Shown here piece after piece: positions 59,322 through 64,000 of a stretch of 64,000 bases of DNA. Positions within the stretch are counted from its first letter, which is position 1, and every line of letters begins with the position of its first letter. The position numbers and the translations under genes were made by a program. The stretch is taken from positions 1,984,001 to 2,048,000 of the forward strand of contig WUJK01000003.1 of NCBI GenBank assembly GCA_011317545.1. Direction: 5' to 3'. The notes below the pieces were generated by a model, which worked only from the letters and a program-made list of their open reading frames with translations, had not been told where the DNA came from and searched no databases. The DNA comes from Coniella vitis (lineage: Eukaryota; Ascomycota; Sordariomycetes; Diaporthales; Schizoparmaceae).

Positions 59322-61589
59322 CACGGTACATGTCAGCTGTCAGGGATCTACATCAATAACATCCAGTAAGTGGGCACCCTCCCCACCGTCGCACTGGAAA
59401 AGGGCTTCTAATGCTCCCTTGCACAGGCGACTTTTAGCGCATCCGCCTGTGAGCGTAGCAGGGCGCTGACATGACCACCGACAGCAGGTTTCCCAGAAGC
59501 TTTTGTAAGTTTTGTCGATTTCGTCCCGATGCTTTGGTGATTCACTGCGACGGGCGGCGCAGGAGCATGCTTCAAATCGGGTATTGGCAGAGCGATCGGG
59601 GATGGTGGGGGTCGGCCCACATGTCTCCTGAGGGAGGGCCGTTGGTAAATTACCCCAACAGGCTAGTCATCATAATGAGCTTTTCCTTGGCCAGCCACCC
59701 AGAAAACTAGGCGTCCTGCTGATGTAATATATGAGGGGATGTACTATGTACGATGTAGATAGGTACGTACACAGCACAGTCCTTCTCCACACCAGGCTCT
59801 TCCTGTGCAGCTAACGTTATGCGGAGTACCTGAGACTGGCCGTCTGCCTGCAGCCAGCATATGCTTTGACAAAGTACTGTGTACATCCAGAACGCACTGT
59901 AAGGCTACACTGTAAATCGAAAAGTACTATGTAGTACGTTCATGGCGCGAGGCACCATGTATCCAGTATCTGCTGACTTCCCACTCTGGCAGATGCTAGT
60001 ATGTGCCCTGCAAGTTGAGTTTTCCTTGCCGTGGGTTGTTGGCACGCCTGCAAGGTCCTGTTCCATCATCAGCCCAGCAAAAGGCATCGGTACTTCGTTA
60101 TGCACGTCCGCGTACTATGACAGTTCGGCAACATTTCCACCGTCGTTCCATTCCCCAACCCTCAACATGAACGCACAAGCATTCCTACTTCCACTCCATC
60201 GGGACCCTTAGTGGGCGAAGGGGCATCAAGACCAGTTTCAGCACCCATCGAGATGGCGACCCACAGACGGACAACAGGTCGACAACACAAAGGGCCGCTG
60301 TTATGGGCCTCATCCAATCGACATAGTGCAGCCTTTCCAAGTTTGGGGGAATGCTACCACGCACATCCTTGCAATACAGAGTGCGCTATCGCGATGAGAT
60401 TCCAGCAAAATGGTGTGCTTGACAAATATCAAAATCTGGGTCATCAGCCTGGCAGATTTGCGTGTCGCAGTCCTATTACTATATACAGTACCTCGGTAGT
60501 TTGCCTTGACTCTTGTGCATCAGACAGAACTCTGGTGCCACTTGCATTCTCAGGGGTTTTGGCGGCAGGCAGACCGCATCCGCATCCGCGCAAGCTACCC
60601 TCACAATGCAGGAGAGAGGAAAAGCGAAGGAGCTCTTTCTGTTTGGACTTTCTCATATCAGTGACTGCTCCATCATTACAGAAGTCGGAAGGGACTCTGT
60701 CTATGACACTATGTACATACTTCCGTACTTGATGCCAAAAGAGATGACCACCCTTGCTTCGTATTGGCCGGCGCAGCAAAAGCACGAAACGGCAGTACAT
60801 CGTAGTGAATACATAGTACTTAGTAAGTATCTAGATACATACTTGCAGCACCCAGTCATGCATTATACATAGTAGGGCTCAGTGGCACCAGCAGTTGGCC
60901 TCGCTGAGCGTACCGCGACTCAGGGATCGAAACGCACTGGATACTTTGTACATCAAAGCAAACGGCTCAGTACAGCACCCAACCCCCCGGTGGAGGTCCG
61001 TGATAGCAAAGAGCATCGGCATCAGCAATGCCTATTCTCCCCGTCCAGCCCTAATGTGTAGATCAATACATAGTAATCGTCATCCTAAAGATGGGAAAGA
61101 CAGCCAGAATGCCATCTCCCAGATCTCGATGTTCCCGCCACGGGCCATGTGCGGCCAATCAGGCAACTGCGCCTGCCGGCAGAGTGCATACCTGAAAGCG
61201 GCGCTAATCCCAAGCAGGGACGTTAAGGCTCACCCAAGCAGCCCAAGCAGCCCCAGCCCTCTCGCCCTTTCTCCTGCCGTTGTCGGTCGTCGCAGGCGCT
61301 GTTACAAGATCATCAACCACCACCATCAGACGGGATCGATATCCCAGCCCAACTGCGATCTGGCGCACCCTGCTCACACGTCGGCCGCATCGCCCCCCAC
61401 TTGATGCAGATTCTTGGATTTGTCGCGTGGTTGCAAGGCTAGTAGTAACGACGCTACATAGCAGAGCCTGTCGCTGCTTGACTGTCAAAAATCGTGCAAA
61501 GTACCTCTGTACTTTCATCTCTTCGCGCCTCTTGTTGCCTCCCGGACCGACGTTGCCATCTGCTTCGCTTCCCCAAGGGTCCAGCTACC

Positions 61590-61757
61590 ATGTCTCCATC
61601 TGCACAGCCGCACGAGCATTGCGATGGTGGATCATCTGCCCCATCCTCGTCGTCGATGCCGTCTCATGCTTCCTCGGACGCTGCAAGCACAAGAAACCTC
61701 CTCTCGCAGCCACAGACAACGACCACGGCGCCCCGAAGCGATCAGGAGCTTGCACAG
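61590..61757 (+). CDS. Possible first exon of a small unrecognised gene
   Basis: ATG at 61590 opens 56 codons rich in Ser, Ala, Thr and Gln (MSPSAQPHEHCDGG...), ending at a good donor (CACAG|GTGAGC). A C/T-rich leader precedes it. It could be the start of a gene whose last exon is at 63091, but 1.3 kb separate the two, too long for a normal fungal intron, and their phases do not match directly. Existence is plausible, not shown. Confidence 0.3.
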
Positions 61758-63090
61758 GTGAGCCAAAATTGACCTCTTCTCCATCTTGTCCCCCACGTGT
61801 CGTGCATGCCGGGCCGCGTTTCGTGTGAGCAACATCTGGGGTAATCGGCCATCTTCAGCTCCGTCAGTTTCACACAAACAAAAAATAGAGGCTTTTTGCC
61901 TAGTTCCCCGCCTCTAGTTCGTTTCTGTGCTCGTGGGCACCGCCTGCCTCGGGTCTAGAGCATCCTCTGGCCGTCGCTACGCTGGCAGGCAGGCTGGCTG
62001 GGCTGGGCTTCTTCCTGTTGTGCTAGGCTATTTGGGTTTTTCTTTTCTTGCCACTTGGCCCCCTTGATGCTTTGCTGTTAATGGCTGGAATCCGACATCT
62101 GACACTCACTAACAACCGGTGTTCTAGGCCTTTAGAGACCTCGCTCGGTAGGCCCAGAGACCCAATTTCTTCAGATTCCGCTACTCTGCCCAATGGCGAA
62201 GTCGCCCAAAACCCCATATGACAGTCCATGCATTTTCTGCCACATCAAATCTCCCACCCCAAGAATGGCTCGCTGCAGCCCGCACAACAGATGCGGTAGC
62301 TTCTCCCCTTGCCGCCTCCGTTGTTAAGCGACACAACACTGCTCAACACTTGGCAAATCCGTCGAAAGGAAGCAATGCTCCGGTTGCCGCTCCAGCAGCA
62401 GCCAGCCCGCAATGGGCCGAGACTACAGCCCAGCTTTGGACAACCTTGCAAACATCTGCCAGGCCAGTGCCTTCGTGACCGGACGGACTACGCCGTAGCC
62501 GCATGGCTTTTGAGGATACACGGTCTAGACCACCAAATGTCGCCTGAGCTCGAGACGCGAAAGACATTTTGGCATTGAGGGCTCCCTGCTTTCCTTGGCG
62601 AAACCGACCAGAACAACACATGGGCAGTTTGCGTGCCTTTGCCACGTCGCATCCTCGACGACGTAGCAAAAACCAGTCCAGGACGTGATAGTGTACCGAG
62701 GTGGGCAGGTGCACGTTATCGCAACGTTCTGCATGTCATTTGGTCTAGACCTTCGGGTGGGCAGATGGATGGTTGAATGCGGGTATCCAGAGTCTGGAGC
62801 ATCCCGGAGAAGGAGTGATATTTCGACGGGACGGGCCACACGGTACAGCGCGACCAGGTCCATACACGAAATATTCAATAGTTCAACTCGCCGACGTTGG
62901 ATGCCTGATCTCGTTCCCCTGCTTGTCAATGGTCCACGGTTGGTGCGATTGCTGCGAGGCGTTGCATTTTACCATGTGGTTCTCGTGCTGTGTTGGCATA
63001 CAATCCTCTTGTCGTGGCTCTTAGCCCTCGTTTATAAGCCATGCTGGACTTTCGATGTGGATCTTGGCTAACCGGACCTCCTTTTCCAGA
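61758..63090. other. Unassigned region between two possible exons
   Basis: Either a very long intron, undetected exons or intergenic DNA. Frames here (for example 62218-62478) are Ala/Ser-rich and could include an exon, but no junction could be supported. Confidence 0.35.
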
Positions 63091-63276
63091 GGCGAACAGA
63101 CTGCCGCAGCGCTCGAGGCCAACTTGTCGAATTTGGAGAGCAAATTGGATGAGCTTCTGGCTGCCTTTGAGGACATAACAGGCGATTCACCAGCCCCGCT
63201 TGCTAATGGTACCAGGCAACAAGAGGATTCGGACCCAAAGCACCAGACGGATAGCACAGCCGACAGATTCAATTGA
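63091..63276 (+). CDS. Possible last exon of a small coiled-coil protein
   Basis: A strong acceptor (GGCTAAC branch, C/T tract, TTTCCAG) ends at 63090 and opens a frame to the stop at 63274-63276. The start of the exon, GEQTAAALEANLSNLESKLD then ELLAAFEDI, has clean heptads and looks like a real short coiled coil. The tail is Asp/Gln/Ser/Thr-rich (QQEDSDPKHQTDSTADRF). I do not recognise the family. The preceding exon is uncertain; a carry-over of two bases is needed. Confidence 0.4.
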   Translation, partial: GEQTAAALEANLSNLESKLDELLAAFEDITGDSPAPLANGTRQQEDSDPKHQTDSTADRFN

Positions 63277-64000
63277 AACTGTCGGCGATCAGCAATATGG
63301 CATTAGAAAAACATGGTGGGTATCTTTCAATAGTACGCGATTTTGCACAGTTCCACAATCAATCGATGGCGCGATTCAATGTTCGTTCGAATTCAAAAGA
63401 AACACATCTCGAGAAATGCCAGCCTCATTGCTCAACAATATGCAATGCTCCTCCACAAAGCACAGAGATGCAGGCAGACACATCAACACGCATTTATGCA
63501 CGTGCACACAGTACTACTATGATGTACTGTATTGTCATCTCGGGTCCTCCAGTATGTGTACGAGCAGTACTTTCCACTCCCCTTCCCCATTCCCCCACTT
63601 CTGCTTCTTTCTCTTCATAGGCTCCGTAGAAAGAGATGAGACGCGAGGGATCGAGATGGGAGGATGGGGACTCAACATATGCCACAAATTATGTCTCACT
63701 GAGGGCCCCCCCCCGGGGGGGGGCGGGCTGGGGTTGGGTGGGTTGGTTGGTTTGCCAGGCTACGTAGGAAAATAGATTATCGCAAAAGGAGCTCATATGG
63801 ATAAGAGGAACAAAACCCCGTTCATTCATTGCACGAGCAAGGTGACGGCCAGACAAGTGACGCAGAACAATAGCACACGCAATGGTTTTTAGTCTTATTT
63901 CATCTCATTCTCAGTATATTTCTCGACATTGCAGAATTATTCACTCGCACACGCAAAATCCATGTCCGACCTGGGATTTGGTCAAGCATCTGGACGCGCG
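63277..64000. other. Non-coding right end of the window
   Basis: No supported gene. A perfect C9G9 palindrome lies at 63706-63723, followed by GGGT/GGTT-rich sequence to about 63755. Confidence 0.5.
63706..63723. repeat. C9G9 palindrome
   Basis: Nine C followed by nine G, then CGGGCTGGGGTTGGG. It could form a hairpin or G-quadruplex, or mark an assembly-error-prone site. Confidence 0.8.

Larger units (their letters stand above)
56212..61589. other. Gene-poor region upstream of the SAM-HMG gene
   Basis: About 5.4 kb without a supported gene. The many frames (up to 173 codons at 60211-60732) overlap on both strands and show no domain or splice pattern. The part next to 56211 is probably the promoter and leader of the SAM-HMG gene. 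Motif copies lie at 57829-57837, 59306-59314, 59313-59321, 59742-59750, 59925-59933, 60810-60818, 60866-60874 and 61067-61075. Simple repeats are listed separately. Confidence 0.5.

Noticed and set aside
60211..60732. 173-codon plus-strand frame in the gene-poor block
   Set aside because: No domain, irregular composition, and similar-length frames overlap on the other strand.

Overview
The window looks like a filamentous ascomycete chromosome arm (Pezizomycotina, most likely Sordariomycetes and probably Hypocreales). Genes are intron-poor, with short 55-205 nt GT-AG introns and CTAAC/CTGAC-like branch sites. They include a giant leashin/'involucrin-repeat' protein, which is specific to Pezizomycotina, and orthologues of core fungal housekeeping genes. 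Assignment below class level is inference. No tRNA, rRNA, transposon, CRISPR or prokaryotic-type element was recognised.

Left part (1-31 kb) is ordinary and gene-dense, in alternating orientation: Mediator subunit 16 (+), a secreted GH5 mannanase-like enzyme (+), a GNAT acetyltransferase (-), an orphan 3' exon of an unrecognised small protein (+), cytosolic cysteinyl-tRNA synthetase (-), riboflavin synthase (+), the MUS81 nuclease (-), phosphoacetylglucosamine mutase (+), a type I arginine methyltransferase with two micro-exons (-), a DUF3602 Gly-rich protein (+), an FR47-like GNAT protein (+), uroporphyrinogen decarboxylase (-) and a 906-residue conserved, possibly mitochondrial protein (+). 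They serve transcription, translation, cofactor and haem synthesis, chitin-precursor synthesis and DNA repair, and are not a functional cluster.

Middle part (31.4-51.9 kb) is one gene on the minus strand. It is predicted to encode about 6,674 residues from four exons, the first being 16.8 kb long. Its basic, Ser-rich N-terminus, enormous acidic repetitive middle and coiled-coil C-terminal domain fit leashin (LAH), the tether that anchors Woronin bodies to the hyphal cortex and septal pore. The middle carries several tandem arrays and two recurring modules (Trp plus Lys-rich, and Ala/Gly-rich hydrophobic) that deserve attention.

Right part (52-64 kb) holds one clear gene, a seven-exon SAM-domain plus HMG-box DNA-binding protein on the minus strand. 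Beyond it lie about 7.8 kb that are nearly gene-free, with only weak hints of a small gene at 61.6-63.3 kb. Intergenic DNA throughout carries a striking 9-bp motif, TACATAGTA/TACTATGTA. I counted 28 copies by eye, and none lies in a called coding region.
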